From contig NC_037598.1 in NCBI RefSeq assembly GCF_003073045.1, positions 12,066,486-12,130,485 of the forward strand: a stretch of 64,000 nucleotides of DNA, read 5' to 3'. This DNA is from Pomacea canaliculata (taxonomy: Eukaryota > Mollusca > Gastropoda > Architaenioglossa > Ampullariidae). The translations under genes and the position numbers were made by a program. The notes beneath the pieces were generated by a model. It was not told where the DNA came from and did no database searches. It saw only the letters and a list, made by a program, of their open reading frames with translations. Of this stretch, positions 16,600 through 29,799 are shown in pieces. Each line of letters starts with the position of its first letter. Positions within the stretch are counted from its first letter, which is position 1.

Positions 16600-19500
16600 G
16601 CCCGAAGCCTTCACTTGCAAGTTCAGACAATCCCCGCTGTTCAGCTTTACTCACGTGATCATCGATGAAAGTCACGCTGGTCCCTGTGGCTATAACCTCG
16701 GCGCATCCCTTGAATTATTGAAATTTCGATCTCTTTTTTAACTGTTCTGTCTTTTTGGAACTGGCTTTGGTGGACGGAGTGGTGTAGCCAACAGGTTTAT
16801 GGTTGATTCTGCCTCAGATATGTCTTGGCATGTCACAGAGTTCTGAAATAAAGAACATATCATCAGAAAACTCGAGTAAGCTCACAGTCATCTTTATGTT
16901 CACCTGCTTTATGAACGAGATCCCAGTCACCATCATGCTCACTCTTGTCGCCTGTGTTACGAGCTAGCTCATTCGGTCCCTGCCATGTTCACCTGGTAGC
17001 GGGGACATGTGAAAAGCAGTGCCAATGACATGATCTTCACAAATGTGTTTCAAAAACATGGAGGAAGCACACTCAATAAGGAAAAATTATTAACACTCTG
17101 TTTTCTTTCCCATGTAAAGTCGTTGCATGCACACGCGGAAACCTTTGCGGGTCACACCGAAAGCAGTGAAAGAAAGGACTCTTTTCTTAATTTAAGAAGT
17201 AAAAAATAAAGAAACTTTTGTCATCTCAGATATTTGGCAGTTACAGATGAAAACGTTGATGTCCGGCAGACAGGCGCTGCGAACAGACTCGCAATCACAG
17301 TCAGTCATACCGGGCAGGAACGGCGAACACACCACCACGGGTCCCGGGGCAGACGACTTTTTAGGGCCTCTTTGTATTAATCATGAATTATAGTAGTTTC
17401 TTATTTTCCCAGTATACAATTAATGACTCAACTGGAAATATCTACTTGTAAATTTAAATAAACAATAAACAAAAGTGTGCACATCTAGGATTTACTGAAC
17501 GAGATGAATCCACAGCCTCGGGCCAGGGTATACCAGCCTTCCCTGTCCCTCCTCTTTAGGTCTGTCAATATGTCTTTTTCAAACTAATCTGTTCCACCGT
17601 CTATTCTACCTACATTTTTCCATTCTCGTTCTGTTATCTTAATTATTAATTTAGTAGTATTATTACAATAACATAATAATAAAGCACATGGGGCAGGCCG
17701 ATAGATAAACTTCAGTTTATAGAATACAATTTACTTGAACTTGAGTATACAAGCAGACAGTAGTATCCCATACTCTTTAGACTCGGCAAGAAGATGAGAA
17801 GTCCTTTCATACACCATGTCCTGGTATCAAGATGACGAAAGTATGTCGGTTATTTTCAAACGGCTGCCACCAGGTCACGATAAATGAAGGTCGTTTACAA
17901 CGCAGTTCGAGGTTCTGCGTGTTTCTCCACCCAGCTGTGACCATGGTAAATAACACCACTCAAGTTCTAAGCTCGAATGATTATAGTCATTTTTTTTATT
18001 TTGAATATTCAGTATCGGGTAACTTGTATTTATGAATACAGTAAGTCAGAGACATAGCTGGGATATCTGTAAGTTAAAATATTTATATCTGTTTATATGT
18101 CTACACTCTAGGTATGTGTATATGTGTGTGTGTATTTTGATACCTTTTTATTTATATTATATATTTATGTTTAAGTCATGATATTTAAGCGAAAAAAATG
18201 TTTACCCAATTCGACCACGAGCCAGCAGTGACATTTCGTTCTTGAAGTTTGACTAAGACTGCAATGCCCCTCCACACTATACCGAAATAAAACATTTCCA
18301 GTAACATTTCTTCAGTTCAGACCCAATTAACTCCATCCATAACATTTTCCGTTGTTTTAAAAAAATAAAACCCAAAGGCCAGTGCGCGAAGAAGTTCAGT
18401 CATGAAGCATGGCTCCTCAACATGAAAATCGAATTACAATGATCTGCTCCTGCCAAGTCCTAAAAGTAAGAGCTTTAAAAAATATCTATTTCTTTTCCTT
18501 CGTATGGTGTTTGAAAGGTTGCGAGGTAGAAATAGCTCAGGTATACATACACCTGGCTTTCCCTTCCAAAAAGTTTTCTGCGCCGTTTGCACAGTCTTGA
18601 CAAGGACACCTTATTTTTTTATTTTCTGTCGCACAAATCAGGTAAATTTTTTTAAATGAAGAATTTATAGAGCTGTGCAGAGAGGAAACAGGCGTGTCAT
18701 CTTCATTTCCAGTTCTGTCTCTCTCCTGTTCATGGATTATCAAATTGCGCAGCATTGCGAGTAGTGAAGGTTAATACAAAAACAAAGGAGAAATTGAAGA
18801 AAGTATGGTTATGTAGGCAGTGAAGAAAGAACAAGGGAACAAGTCAGAACAACTACGCATGAAGACGATGACTACTTCTTGCTTCAGTGATTTTGTCCTT
18901 CGTCCGATTCGTTATGTTTTCTTCTATAAAATCCCCGCGAACAGGTGAGGTTTCGTAAACGATACTGACGATCGCTAACTGCGCAAAATAAATCCACAAA
19001 ACTATTGCACCATCAACAAGCAAAAAGTTTTATTCTTAATTGCAACAAAATATCTGCAAGGTTAATGAGGAAAAGTTCATGAAGACAAGAGAAATAAATA
19101 TCTCTTTCGGTGTTTATGAGAAAAACAGTGGAAGTGTAAATGTTAAAAACTGTAAAACAAAGAAAACTACAGTTTTAACCGTACATAAAGAAGGAAAGCA
19201 ATCTGAAAAGCCTCCAGACAGGAGGAAGTGCAAGAAGAGTTCTGTTGATAAATAATTTGATAAATCTTTGCGACACAAGAATTGGCGTTTAACCGGGTGG
19301 GGCTTGATGTAGGTTTCGTAGAATATCACAGACATTTCCTTTTCTTGGGAAACCAATGAATGCTTCCTCAAAACAACATGAAAGTAAAATGTTAGATACT
19401 TTGACGATTAGACCAAAACAAAACAAAAAATAAACAAACAAAAACAAAAAAAAAACCCCAAAAAAAAAACAAACGTATGCAGAGTGAAGAAAAGAAAAAT

Positions 19501-20624
19501 ATTTGATATAACGAATACTTGACAAACTGTAAGTCGCCCCATCAATACTTGTGTATGCGTGTGTTTGTACTTACGCGCATGTATGTGTGTGCGTGTGGAT
19601 GCATGTGTGAGTGAGTGTGCGCATCAGACTATAAAAAAATTACCTTTTTCCTTCGTTCATTCTCGGATCCTTTTCTTGTTCTCATCACTCAGCGCTCGGA
19701 GCAGCAAAAACATCAGTCAGAAAGTCGTTTCTAATTCCTTATTCAAAAACATCCGAGCGCCACTCATGCTCGCCACTCTTATATCTCTTGTGTTAATCTG
19801 TCATTGGCTCAAATAATCCTAAAATATTCATGCTCCATTTAGCTCTCTCTCTCTCTCGCGAAGATGATCGTAACATTCATGCACACACACACAAGCAAGA
19901 CAACCCACACAACCTTCCCACTCCCACCTCCACACCCACCCGTATCACCACCACCCCAACTCCTCTCACCAACCTCCATTTCCCTCACACACACCTCACA
20001 TTAGACTATTTTAAGAAAGGTCATCTCGCCGTTAATGTCGGATCGACTGTAGGAGGAAAATAGACTAGACGGGTGTCACGTGCACACCCAGATTTTATTT
20101 CTTCTCCGCACGCGCTGTCCGCTCGTCTTTTTTTTCCCCCCGCGCGCGATGACCTTCGGGGTTATTCAGGTAACACAGCGATAACCACTGTGACTGTATT
20201 TATCCAAGGAGAAGTGTAGTTTGATATACGTCTTTGGCATCCATAGAGTGTCTTGTTTTCCCCGCACGCCATCTCGCCGTGAGTATGCAAACTAGGGATC
20301 ACTTGAGTGAGTGACGGAGTGAGGGAAGAAGAGAGGAAGGTGAGAAAGAGAGAGAGGGGGCGATGCAGCAACAAGATCCAATGCAGCCTTTCTTTTTGTG
20401 ACAGACTGACAGTGATACTGTTACTTTAGCAGCACCATTAGGAATTAATGTTACCAACGTCTTTATTACGAGGTGGGTCTCTGTCTTCTCGAGACTCTTT
20501 AGTACCTGCACCCACACCCACACACACACACTTATTTTTTTCTTTCTTTCTCTCTCTCTCTCACTCGTTCGCACGCTCACTTCCTTTGTCTGACAGTAGA
20601 TCACTAGCTCAATAAAAGATACCA
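16600..20624. other. intergenic DNA upstream of the CUB-like gene
   Basis: This should contain the promoter and any untranslated first exon of the minus-strand CUB-like gene. I cannot place a transcription start. The stretch holds scattered simple repeats, including an A-rich segment at about 19,410-19,470, a GT-rich segment at 19,555-19,620 and CA/C-rich DNA at 19,875-20,000. No supported exon or RNA gene was found on either strand. Confidence 0.45.
20514..20566 (+). repeat. (CA)n, (TTTC)n and (TC)n microsatellite
   Basis: Short compound microsatellite just left of the palindromic MITE: CACACACACA, then TTTCTTTC, then TCTCTCTC. Confidence 0.8.
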
Positions 20625-20917
20625 GGACAAACTTGTACATGTATTACTAGACTGCTGTCAGACGATTTTTCCAATTAACTACTAAAACGAGGAAGGTGTG
20701 GTACCAGCCGGGACATGCCACGGGCATGTACAGGTGGATTGCTGTCTGTCTGCCGAGACCATTATATAGTCTTTCAAAGTTCTCCGCTGTAAGTCTCGGC
20801 GAACCTAAACAATGATTGTGACTAAACCGGAAACTTTGTGCACACCTGCCTCGTTTTAGTAGTTAACTGGAAAAAAAAAAAATCACCTTCCAGCAGTCCA
20901 GTAATACAAGTTCGTGG
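20625..20917. mobile_element. palindromic MITE with about 60-bp terminal inverted repeats (complete copy)
   Basis: The left arm (20,631-20,692) runs from ACTTGTACATGTATTACTAG to TAACTACTAAAACGAGG. The right arm (20,852-20,917) is its imperfect inverse, from CCTCGTTTTAGTAGTTAACT to GTAATACAAGTTCGTGG. The centre contains GCTGTCTGTCTGCCGAGACC and GTGACTAAACCGGAAAC. Truncated copies keep the right arm and centre at 21,743-21,915 and 53,531-53,726, which shows it is a dispersed family. I see no coding capacity. The superfamily is not evident and target duplications were not resolved. Confidence 0.8.
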
Positions 20918-21742
20918 ACATACGGCTTTGCCTGGGGTGATTTCCGGTTCTATCTCCTTCATCTCCTTTATTATCATCAATTTTCAATCATCGCTGGTAC
21001 TTTTGATGTCCTTTCCTTAAATTACCAATTTCACAGCTCATGTTCAGCAAACGGGGTTGGGTGGGGTGGCACGACGGTGCGAGTGAAGCCCGTACTTTTC
21101 CCCCTCCTTTGCTCTCTCTCCCCTTCTCTCTCTCTCTTCAGTCACGGTCTTTTATTTACATCGGTGTCATATGGCAACATCCAATCAGCATTTAGCAGTT
21201 TTCTTTGTCCTGTGCGCAAATTGGAAACGTGGGTGGAGTGCACGCGCGTGGCTTAGCTTATCGCATTTTTTAAAAACATTCAGTGATAAGAAGTTATTTG
21301 AATCAAAGAGAAGTTCTGAGTCTGACAAATAATGTTTAGACAGCGGGTACCAGAAACCAAGTAAAACGATGAAAGCAGACTATTTAATACATAAAAGAGT
21401 ACCTTGTATTCAGCTTCACCAATCATTTGAAAAAAAAATTATATTCTTTTTGGAGGAGTCGGGTGGGGGGGGGAACGATCGAGAGTAAGACACATATATT
21501 CACAAAGGATTATAACTCGTGTAAGCAATATTTGTCGTATCCAACACCTATACTCCCTCTCAACTCAATACGAGAACTATATGCTAAAACCTCTCTCTTG
21601 TTTACATATGCTATCACTATCTTCAATCGTTTAAGGTTAATAAAAATCACTTTTCTGAAATTTATAGAAAAAAAGAGTGAAATGGAAGGAAAATTCATTT
21701 ATTACAAAATGTATAAAAAAACCCATTAACAGTTGTTTCAAC

Positions 21743-21915
21743 CTGGCGAACCTAAATAAAGAATGTGACTAAACCGGAAGCGTTGTACATATCTGCCTCG
21801 TTTTAATAATTAATCGGAAATGTGAATAAACCGGAAGTTTTGTACACACATGCCTCGTTTTAGTAGTTAACTGGAAAAAATCGTCTCCCAGCAGTCTAGT
21901 AATACAAGTTCGTGA
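21743..21915. mobile_element. truncated copy of the palindromic MITE
   Basis: Starts inside the element at CTGGCGAACCTAAATAAAG and ends with the complete right arm (CCTCGTTTTAGTAGTTAACT ... AATACAAGTTCGTG). The segment with GTGACTAAACCGGAAG and GCCTCGTTTTA occurs twice in a row, so this copy carries an internal partial duplication. It lies about 0.8 kb from the complete copy. Confidence 0.75.
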
Positions 21916-24555
21916 GATGTGCAAGAATCAGCTTCCGGTGTTAGCAAGATGGCGAACTGAAGACGTGAGCTCCACCTGTACTTTCGATTCACAGCCTATT
22001 CTCACTGAGATGTGCCTGCGATGATGTAGCTATTATTAGCATCAGTCACGGATTTTATTTTATTTTTTTTCTTTACTCGTGCACCTCGTGATTCGGTTGG
22101 TGCTGACGTCAGGCAATCATTCGCAGTCGTTGGCGAGGCAGGTGGTGCTGTGAGCCATTGAAAAATATGAGGCGAACCGAACCAGTGGACTTGGTATTGA
22201 CGTGGCAACACCTGTCATAGTTCATTTTTCCCTTCCTTACACACTGCCTCAGGTGAGAGGCGTGCAGGCATTCAGGCATTACGCTAATACCTTTATGTCT
22301 AAGACTACCATCAACATTACCCTAAGGACTGGTGCTGCTTCAGGAAGTAGATTGGGAAACTGCTTTTGATGGATTCCCCTTTCGATGGACAAAAGTTTTA
22401 CATTTGCTAGTCCATTTAACGCGAGGTGAGGATAACTGTATCGACCAGTAACAGACTTCCCACCATGTGTTTGGCATTTACCAGACTAACCCTGTGATGA
22501 CTTCTCAACTTTCGGGTCATGCGGGCTTGAACCGGACCAGCAGCTGCAGCCTCGACACAACGCTCCGCTGGGCTTTCATATGGGTGAGGTTTGATGGAGA
22601 AAGGGTAGAGGTTGATGCCTCAAATCGTTGTAGGTGGAAAATCCTCGCTTGATGCCCTGTTCGGCGATGAGATAGTTGTCGTGAGTGCTAATCAGTGCAC
22701 CCACTCTTCTGGCATTCCGCATCAATGTTGCTTGGAAACGAGAAATATGTTTGTTGAAGGATAGTTCGTATCGCTAGAGGAGATTGTATCATAAGGAGAA
22801 TTTGCGTGACATAAAGAGTCCATATCGCATTCGTATCTCAAGAAACTTTTGCACCACAATAAAGGTTTATATTATAATGAGCTTTTGTGTTACAAAGACG
22901 AGTTCGTATCGCAAAGACCGCTTGTGTTACAAGATGTATTCCTATCTCCAGAAATGTTTGTACTATGATATGAGTTCCTAACTTAAGGAACGGTCGTGTC
23001 GCAAATATTGCACTAGTTAAAAATTAACGGAAAAGGCATTTCCGTTCACACAGATTTTAAAAAAAAAACTTTAGAAGAATGGCATATATGTGTGTGTGGG
23101 TGAGAGAGAGAGAATTGTACAGAATCGGAAGAGAGAGAGAAAAAATTTTATGAAACTGCATTTACAATCGTCATATCGGTGCTAAAGCTCAGCCTCAGAA
23201 CCAAAGCTCAACACACGGAGCCAGACTGCTGATGCCATGTAGGACTAACAGGAACACGGGTCTTGTTGTGGCCCTAGAACACACCGCTGCACTCGGACAA
23301 GCCTACTCTCAAGACGATCTCGGCTTTGGGCCTGTCAGTTCATCACCAAGGTGTGCCTGGCAGACTGTGACAACGAGAGCGATTCTTACATTATGTCAAC
23401 AGACTAAACACTCTTCTTCCCTCCCACCTCCATCCTCGCCCCCACACGCAGACGTGCTCGTGACATGCACGCATTCATGCGCCTCTACTTCCTCCAGCAC
23501 GCGCGCCCACGCACGCATCACAGATAGTTGTCTATATTACTAAGATCTGCGATCTCGCTCTGGACTCCCTTGAGGTTATCTGCCTACCTCCGAAGTAATA
23601 ATAATATTATTAGATTTATAGCTTGTTTCCGACTTAACAGTAAGCGCAATGAAATTTGTAAAGGAAAGAAAGTAAAATACGGAGATATACAAACACAGAC
23701 TCAAAATGAACACAACATATATAAAAACATAGACCACAACATCTAAAAAAAAAGAAATTACAGAGAGGTAAAAACCCAACATCAAATAAAATAGTCTGAG
23801 GTCAGAACCAGTTCCGGCTGTACTTTCGTTTCAGAGCTGCCATAAAGAGTATTTTAGACCTCCTGCATAATGATGTTTTTTTCTCCCTCCCTTATCCTCT
23901 CTCTCTTGAATTGTAGTGTGGTTTGGGGCCATCTGGAATGGTAGAAGCCCACTGAAAATGGTAAACAGATGCTGGTCCATTCGGGAGATCGATATGGCTG
24001 GTTCAGGTCCATCGAAGCTTGACTCGCTTTCCGCTTGCGCCTGTCCATTAGGGAAGCCATGTCTTCAGAAATTAGGCTGGAAACAGCTTCTCATTATCTC
24101 CCCTTTCGCTGCTCTCCTCTGCCTACTCTAGCGAATTTCTACGGCGGAAAACAGAATTAGTTGGCGTATACAGGGGCAGACGACAGTCCGGTGTTTAAGG
24201 CAATGGCGGTCCGAAGCATAAGACGTGTAGACTAATGTGTTCAGCACCCGTTTGACACAACTTACTTAATCCCTTTCACCTACCCCAGTTGATCCTACCC
24301 TTATTAGAGGCAGCCAGAGGGAAGAGACTGGCACTGTCTTCACAAAAAGCTGGCACGGAGAAAAGTGTGTGAGTCGGACATCTCACTACTGAAGTTCGTA
24401 AATCCAATAGACCATCGTTACCTTTTTTAAAACTTTGCTCAGCAATAAATGTTCCTATATGTATAAATTTGTTACACGTTTTTTTTTCGCCAGTTGAACC
24501 GAGTCCACAGAGATTTAAAAAGTGTTTCTCCTTATGCAAGTATTGTTCTCCAACA
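21916..24555. other. intergenic DNA, no gene seen
   Basis: Low-information sequence with short GA and GT microsatellites (about 23,090-23,140) and C-rich tracts near 23,420-23,510. Several open frames of 60-100 codons are present on both strands, but none has splice signals, domain similarity or consistent codon character. Confidence 0.45.
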
Positions 24556-24559
24556 TTCT

Positions 24560-24868
24560 GCCACTTCCGTAAGGATTACTCCTAACAACATGTCCCATAA
24601 TGCTAGTCCTTTTTCACACCCTTCCTTTTGCAATATCATGTTACTCTCAGCTCTTGCTCTTTGGTTCTTCTGTGTGTTTTCTTTATTTTATTTTATTCTT
24701 CGTTTAGCACGGTTGTTTATTCTTTAATGGCTCATATGTTATTTGTTTGTGGTCCTGTCCCTAGTGTGCTGTCCATGTTTCGTTCTTGTTCTTTAGAACT
24801 AAAAGCATGCTCCTTGGGAGTGTGAGTATGCGCTTTACAAATTTTGCATTGATTATGATTATTATTAT
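24560..24868 (+). repeat. SINE type B, 5'-truncated
   Basis: The 3' end reads GTTCTTGTTCTTTAGAACTA, AGCATGCTCCTTGGGAGTG and CTTTACAAATTTTGCATTG, then an ATTATTATTA tail. The same tail is found at 25,000-25,260, 31,465-31,662 and, reversed, at 44,700-44,995, where a tRNA-like head is also present. Confidence 0.75.
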
Positions 24869-24994
24869 TAATGGCTCCAATTAAGCAACAGCTTTTTCTA
24901 ATTGAAAACTCAAAACCTTCAATTATTTGCTTAATAGATGTCAGTATGATTAACATTTTATTGCTATAAAGTAAAAGTTGTAAAAAATTTTGAA

Positions 24995-25270
24995 ACACAC
25001 CTTTTCCTTGAGCATTACTCCTAACAACAGTCCACACAATGATAGCCCATCTTTTCACACACTCCCTCCCCCCAGCAGTTCTTGTTACCGATTCCTCTTT
25101 GCATTTTATATATTTGTTTTTATGAGTCATTAGTACAGTTGTTTATCCTTCCGTCCTTCGTATGCTGTCATTGCTCGTGTCTCGTTCTTGTCTCAAGCGC
25201 TAACAGCATGTCCCTTACGAGCTATATAAATCACGAGATGATGATGATGATCATGATGATGATGATGAAC
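24995..25270 (+). repeat. SINE type B, second adjacent copy, ending in (ATG)n
   Basis: It repeats landmarks of the copy 400 bases upstream: TTACTCCTAACAACA, CGTTCTTGTCTCAAGCGCTA and an ACAGCATGTCCCTTACGAG tail core. It ends in a GATGATGATGATGATG microsatellite. Two same-strand copies so close together suggest independent insertion into a favoured region, or a local duplication. Confidence 0.72.
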
Positions 25271-25479
25271 CTAGTGTTTGGTTGTTCTTGCATGAGTACG
25301 AAATATTCTCGTCTAACAACGATTACAAAACAGGCTTATGATATCAGGTAGTGCTGACAGTAATGTGTGTGTGTTTGTACTCGCGTTAACATAGTAAATT
25401 CCGGGCTCTTGTTGTAACGCCACACTATAATATTACATTATATAATGTTACAGCTCACATTACCACCTTTATATCTTAA

Positions 25480-27260
25480 TGATAGAATGTGTGATGAGCG
25501 CGCATTACCTCGAGTAGAGGCGACTATCGCCGCGCGGCTGCCACTTCCGGACCTTTGACAAGCAAGCAATCAATCGCACTGACATGTTCCACTACCATCC
25601 TATTACCCCAACATTTCAATTGGCGAAGGAGTGTATTAAAATCGCCATCTTGTAGCAGATACAACATGTCTCACACTGTTCAAGAGTCCTACCTCTCGGC
25701 AAATCATGTACGAACCACATGAACCAGAAAATTGATTCCCTCTTACCACTCACCCAGCCTCCTTCCCTTCCTCTCTTGACTCCCCTGGACGCTACATCGC
25801 AACACGTACGGGTACAAAACCGGTTACACAGTGGTAAACAATGACACTAGTTACCTGCATTATCGGCCAAGTCCCGCTGGAGCTTGTCTCCTCTCTGTGG
25901 GCCGGACGCCAGGCTGCGTCAGGCTTTGAAGTGCTGTTTACCCTCCTGGGTATCTCGGCACTCGCGAGTTTTTTCTGCTGCCAGACACCGTGGAAATGGT
26001 TGTTCACCACCAATACAAACCTACCTACGCCCCCGACACACTACAACGTCGGCAGCGAAGAGGCTGGAGGTGAGCAGCTGGGGTGTGGAAAGGGAGTGGA
26101 GAGAACCTGTGGCTGAGCTTTGCAAAACGTATCCCGCCGACAACCATCCAGGTGGCTGCTGGGACGGCGAAGGGAAAAGAAAAACGATTCTGATGTGGGG
26201 AGGTGGGGGAGGAATCAGCGCACCCTTAGAAGGAATCATCCACTCCGCCGTGGTCAGCAGCACGGTCAGACCACAGATGAAGTACCCATGATTGTCAGCA
26301 TTGACCACCGGCGCTGATGCGAGTGTACCTCTGTGTGCTGGATGCGCTCGCTAGTCCAACACTACACGGGTGCCCTGTGTGTCACAGTGTGTGTGTGTGC
26401 GTGCGCGCGCGCAGCTGCACTGCTGTTGCTGCTGCTGTAGGCTTCTGCTGTACCAACGCAGCCGCGGCACGGCGAGGCTTGCGTCGATGTATTGACGAAG
26501 ACGTAAAACCCGCGCATGCGTGTGCGAGCCCTGTGCGTGTGCCTTGCGCGTGGCCCTCGCGTGCCATATCGATGTTGCTGAAGAAGCTGCAGGCAAGCTA
26601 GCCCTGCGCTAACGATACCCTTCAAGATGCATGGGCCTGGGCCTGCAGCCTTGCAAAAACCTACTTAGAAAAAAATAGTGAATGTAATGTCAACCCTAAA
26701 ATAAATTTTGTGACTACATCTTTTCGGAGGTGAAGTGGTGTGTCCATTAGGGAAGAATGAAAACACAAAGAATTAACAATTTTTTTAAATATCTATAAAA
26801 TGGAAGGAAGTAGACTTCTCAGGTAATTTCCCAAAATCCATCTATCCACCCACCAACCAACTGACCAATACTCTCGCATTTTCACTCAGTCCTTCTACAT
26901 TCTTTTATTTATTCATTTTCTTACTCGCTCGCTCAATCAATCATTCCTTATAATAACAGTCTTTATGCACCTCATTATATATATATGGCACAATGTCGTT
27001 GTCTAGATATATCCACCACGCGCAAACAGAAAGCACCCTGTCCTCAGACTGAACCTCCAGGTGCACCGCCCCGCATCAGGCATCAGATTGCGAGCAGTTC
27101 GCTGTAGGATGGCGTCAATGGACGAGGGCCGTGCTGCCTGGGTATGCATGCGAGTAGCAGATAACGCCGACTGAGCATCCTTGTCCTTCTTCCTGCTACT
27201 ACTGCTGCCTCCGCGACTGGCCGACCACATCAGCAACTCTGTTGCTCCTCGGGTGATCTC
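25480..27260. other. CpG-rich block, possible promoter or unannotated exon region
   Basis: By eye this block is much richer in CG dinucleotides than its surroundings, for example around 25,500-25,550, 26,390-26,600 (GTGCGCGCGCGCAG) and 27,000-27,240. On the minus strand 27,236-27,003 is open and contains RPSSIDAILQR, loosely like an eh1 (Groucho-binding) motif. I could not find a convincing splice partner. Part of the GC signal comes from a GT/GC microsatellite and GCT triplets near 26,390-26,440. No gene call is made. Confidence 0.35.
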
Positions 27261-27633
27261 ACGTGTTTGAGTTATTACTCACGTCCATGCATATACGGAA
27301 TTCTGCCACAGCTGCATGACTATTGTAATGCAGTGCTGTTTCCGTTCTATGAGCTGTTGCTTGTTTATTGTGTGTTATTTCGGTGGGTGGAGTTGTTGCT
27401 CGTTTGTGAATCGGTTTAGAGATTAGGTGAGAGTGAGTCTGCGGAATTTCGCGCTTACAGTAAGACTTATATTTTCGCTAACACTGTAAGGCTTTCATGA
27501 GACTCGTTTTAACATTCCTTCCCCGCTCAAGTATACCGAGGGTCTTATTATAAATATCTGTTTGTGTCCGATCGTCTGTGTCGGTCACTGGTTCTTTACT
27601 CTCTTGGCGTTCTGTCACTCTCCCTTTTCTTCC

Positions 27634-27690
27634 ACTATTTCTTTCTTTCTTTCTTTCTTTCTGTCCGTCCGTCTGTCTGTCTCACACGCA
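27634..27690 (+). repeat. (TTTC)n with (GTCC/GTCT)n microsatellite
   Basis: Five TTTC units are followed by a degenerate GTCCGTCCGTCTGTCTGTC tract. Confidence 0.8.
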
Positions 27691-27929
27691 CACATTCCAC
27701 TCACAGAATGATGGGGTTTTCTTTTCATTGTTTCTTCAAAAGGTCCTCTTGCTGTAGCTGACCGTTACTAATGGTCATAAAGGAAGTATAAAACTGAGCG
27801 GAGGTCTTTCCTGTCTTGAATAGAGCTCGGAAAACGTTTCTGTGCTCTAGTAAAGACATTACCTTTTGTCGTAAACAAGCACAGATACTCCAGATAAACT
27901 GCATAGCTCGGATTCCTCTAAAGCCATCG

Positions 27930-28075
27930 GCATGGTACGTGTGTTCGTTGGAACAGGTGAAAGCATGTGCCACATGCAGAAAAAGAAGAAGGTGCTCAAG
28001 ACGAGATGCGGACCCAAGACAGCCAATCTCCAGGGTATGGACTTCATTCACGCAAGCGCCATCTTGAAACCAGAA
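27930..28075 (-). repeat. degenerate tRNA-like SINE head, type B
   Basis: It resembles the heads at 42,890-43,030 and 44,825-44,995. Shared blocks on the plus strand include TGCCACATGCAGAAAAAG and GACCCAAGACAGCCAATCTCC, which correspond to the intact ATGCCACATACAGAGAAAG and AACCCAGGACAGCCAACC. More diverged than those copies. Confidence 0.6.
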
Positions 28076-28644
28076 CGACGCCTTTTCTTTTTCTTTTCGT
28101 TGCAACGTCCTCGTACTAATCATGCTTTTCTTAACAGTGTTAATATTTGAAACAATAGATTATTACAGATGTCAGGATTTTCATTTCCCCAATGCCCTTT
28201 TAACTTGTAGGACCTTGATTCAGTATCTGACTTGAAAAACTTACGTTGTACATTTGTATATATTTATATAATACAGTATGAGTATCTATATTTCTAGTAT
28301 TTTTTATCAGGTCCAAGTGAAAGAACAAGTTTCTATCCGCTATATTACATCTGTCGTCGATATTCATCGTTTGTACAGAACGGCACCCACCAATGTCTGT
28401 GCAATCTGACTTTTTTTTTTTAAGAAGCTCTCATTCTCCCCACGACCATGTGGCACAGGAGGACTCGCTGTGCAACATCGAAAGAACCCCTAGTGAATAA
28501 GGTCCATTGGTGACTATAGCATGATTAGTCTACTCTAGTGTTACGTAGTTTCTTTCTTCGTACCATCAGTCCATGCTATTTCGCATACAGTATTGCACTC
28601 TGCGGGTTTTAAAAAAAATCAAATTAGCATGAACTTAAGTAAGG

Positions 28645-28788
28645 TGACCAGAATTTTTTTTTAGCCAGTCCGGGGACACGAGCCAGGAAAAAGGATTATG
28701 TGTGTGTGTGGGGGGGGGGGGTAAACTAGAGCAGAGTAGACTACATACATCCTAAAAAGAGGACTGTCCCCGGATGGCCACCTTAACT
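28645..28788. mobile_element. probable small MITE with inverted ends
   Basis: The left end reads TAAGGTGACCAG ... CCAGTCCGGGGACA. The right end, inverted, reads TTAAGGTGGCCATCCGGGGACAG (written here as the complement of CTGTCCCCGGATGGCCACC). A (GT)n/(G)n tract lies between them at about 28,700-28,722. The ends resemble common CCGGGGACA-type non-autonomous DNA elements. No clean target duplication was found. Confidence 0.55.
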
Positions 28789-29799
28789 AAAACCGTCTAA
28801 CATGAAACATTCTGCCCACCACTACAGACTCTGAAGGTGAGAAGACTAGCGCAAGCCATGCTAACCTGACTTATGCGTATTTGGGTCACCTCATTGTGGA
28901 TATTGAAGGGGTAAGGGTCGATGTCACAGGTGCTTGCGATCACGAGTTGACTGTCGATCTAGGCACGGAGTTTTATAGAATGTATAACCACGAACTTGTC
29001 TCACCCCGTGATCTAGGGGACTGAAAGGGTCCGAAGGTAGGCGATCGCACAGCTGCAACTGAAGACTCTCCAGTTAAATAATCTTTATGAGGCCGAAAAA
29101 AATCAGTATTTGGGTTACACACACTGAGCGACTGTGCTATCTCGTCTGTGTAAAAACATTATCTACGACTGTGCACTGCCAGGATACGAACTCTGCAGAT
29201 CGTGATGCGGGAGTAGTCGGCCGTTGTTGTTCATCGATCAGCGGTAAGAGGGAAAAAACACAACAATCAGTGTAATCGGATACGACAATTACAACGACCA
29301 GCGCCCTTTTAATAGATGAATTATATAGCCAAGGTCACGAGATGTAAGTTTTAAAAATCATCTCATTACACTTAAATTATTCCAGCATAAATCTTTGGAC
29401 TGGTGATAAAAGTGCGAAGCTTGGGTTAGTTACCCGACACTATTTGAAAATCAGCTAATTTTATATAATTGTAATTAAATCTTTCGAGTAGCTGTAACTG
29501 ATTTTTTTGATAATTTTTTTCTCTTGCTAAACCAAGCAAAGAGAATAAAACTGTTTGGCGAAAACCGTTAAAACAATTTGCTGGCTCGCGCGAGGAACGA
29601 GAGCTGACCTCCCTTGATCCAGGTGGCAGCAACTGCCGCTGGTGTTAAGGAAGCAAAACCTCAAGCATTGTTGGCTACTGCCAGCTTAGCGCTTTCCCTG
29701 CATGATTAACAGACCATTGCGTGCACATTTATTACTACTGGGGACCGGGCCACAATTCTCAGCACTCCAATAAAAGGCTGGCACCATGCCAGTGGTCCC

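Noticed and set aside
16529..16741. Plus-strand frame beginning MVLKPCLLLYLAWLTLVEVG, looking like a signal peptide exon with a GTGAGC donor
   Set aside because: It is exactly antisense to the minus-strand signal-peptide exon (16,544-16,445) and its leader. That exon has the better donor, correct phase and downstream partners, and no plus-strand exons continue this frame.
26317..26601. Overlapping open frames on both strands in the CpG-rich block
   Set aside because: They arise from GT/GC and GCT repeats, which leave several frames open at once.
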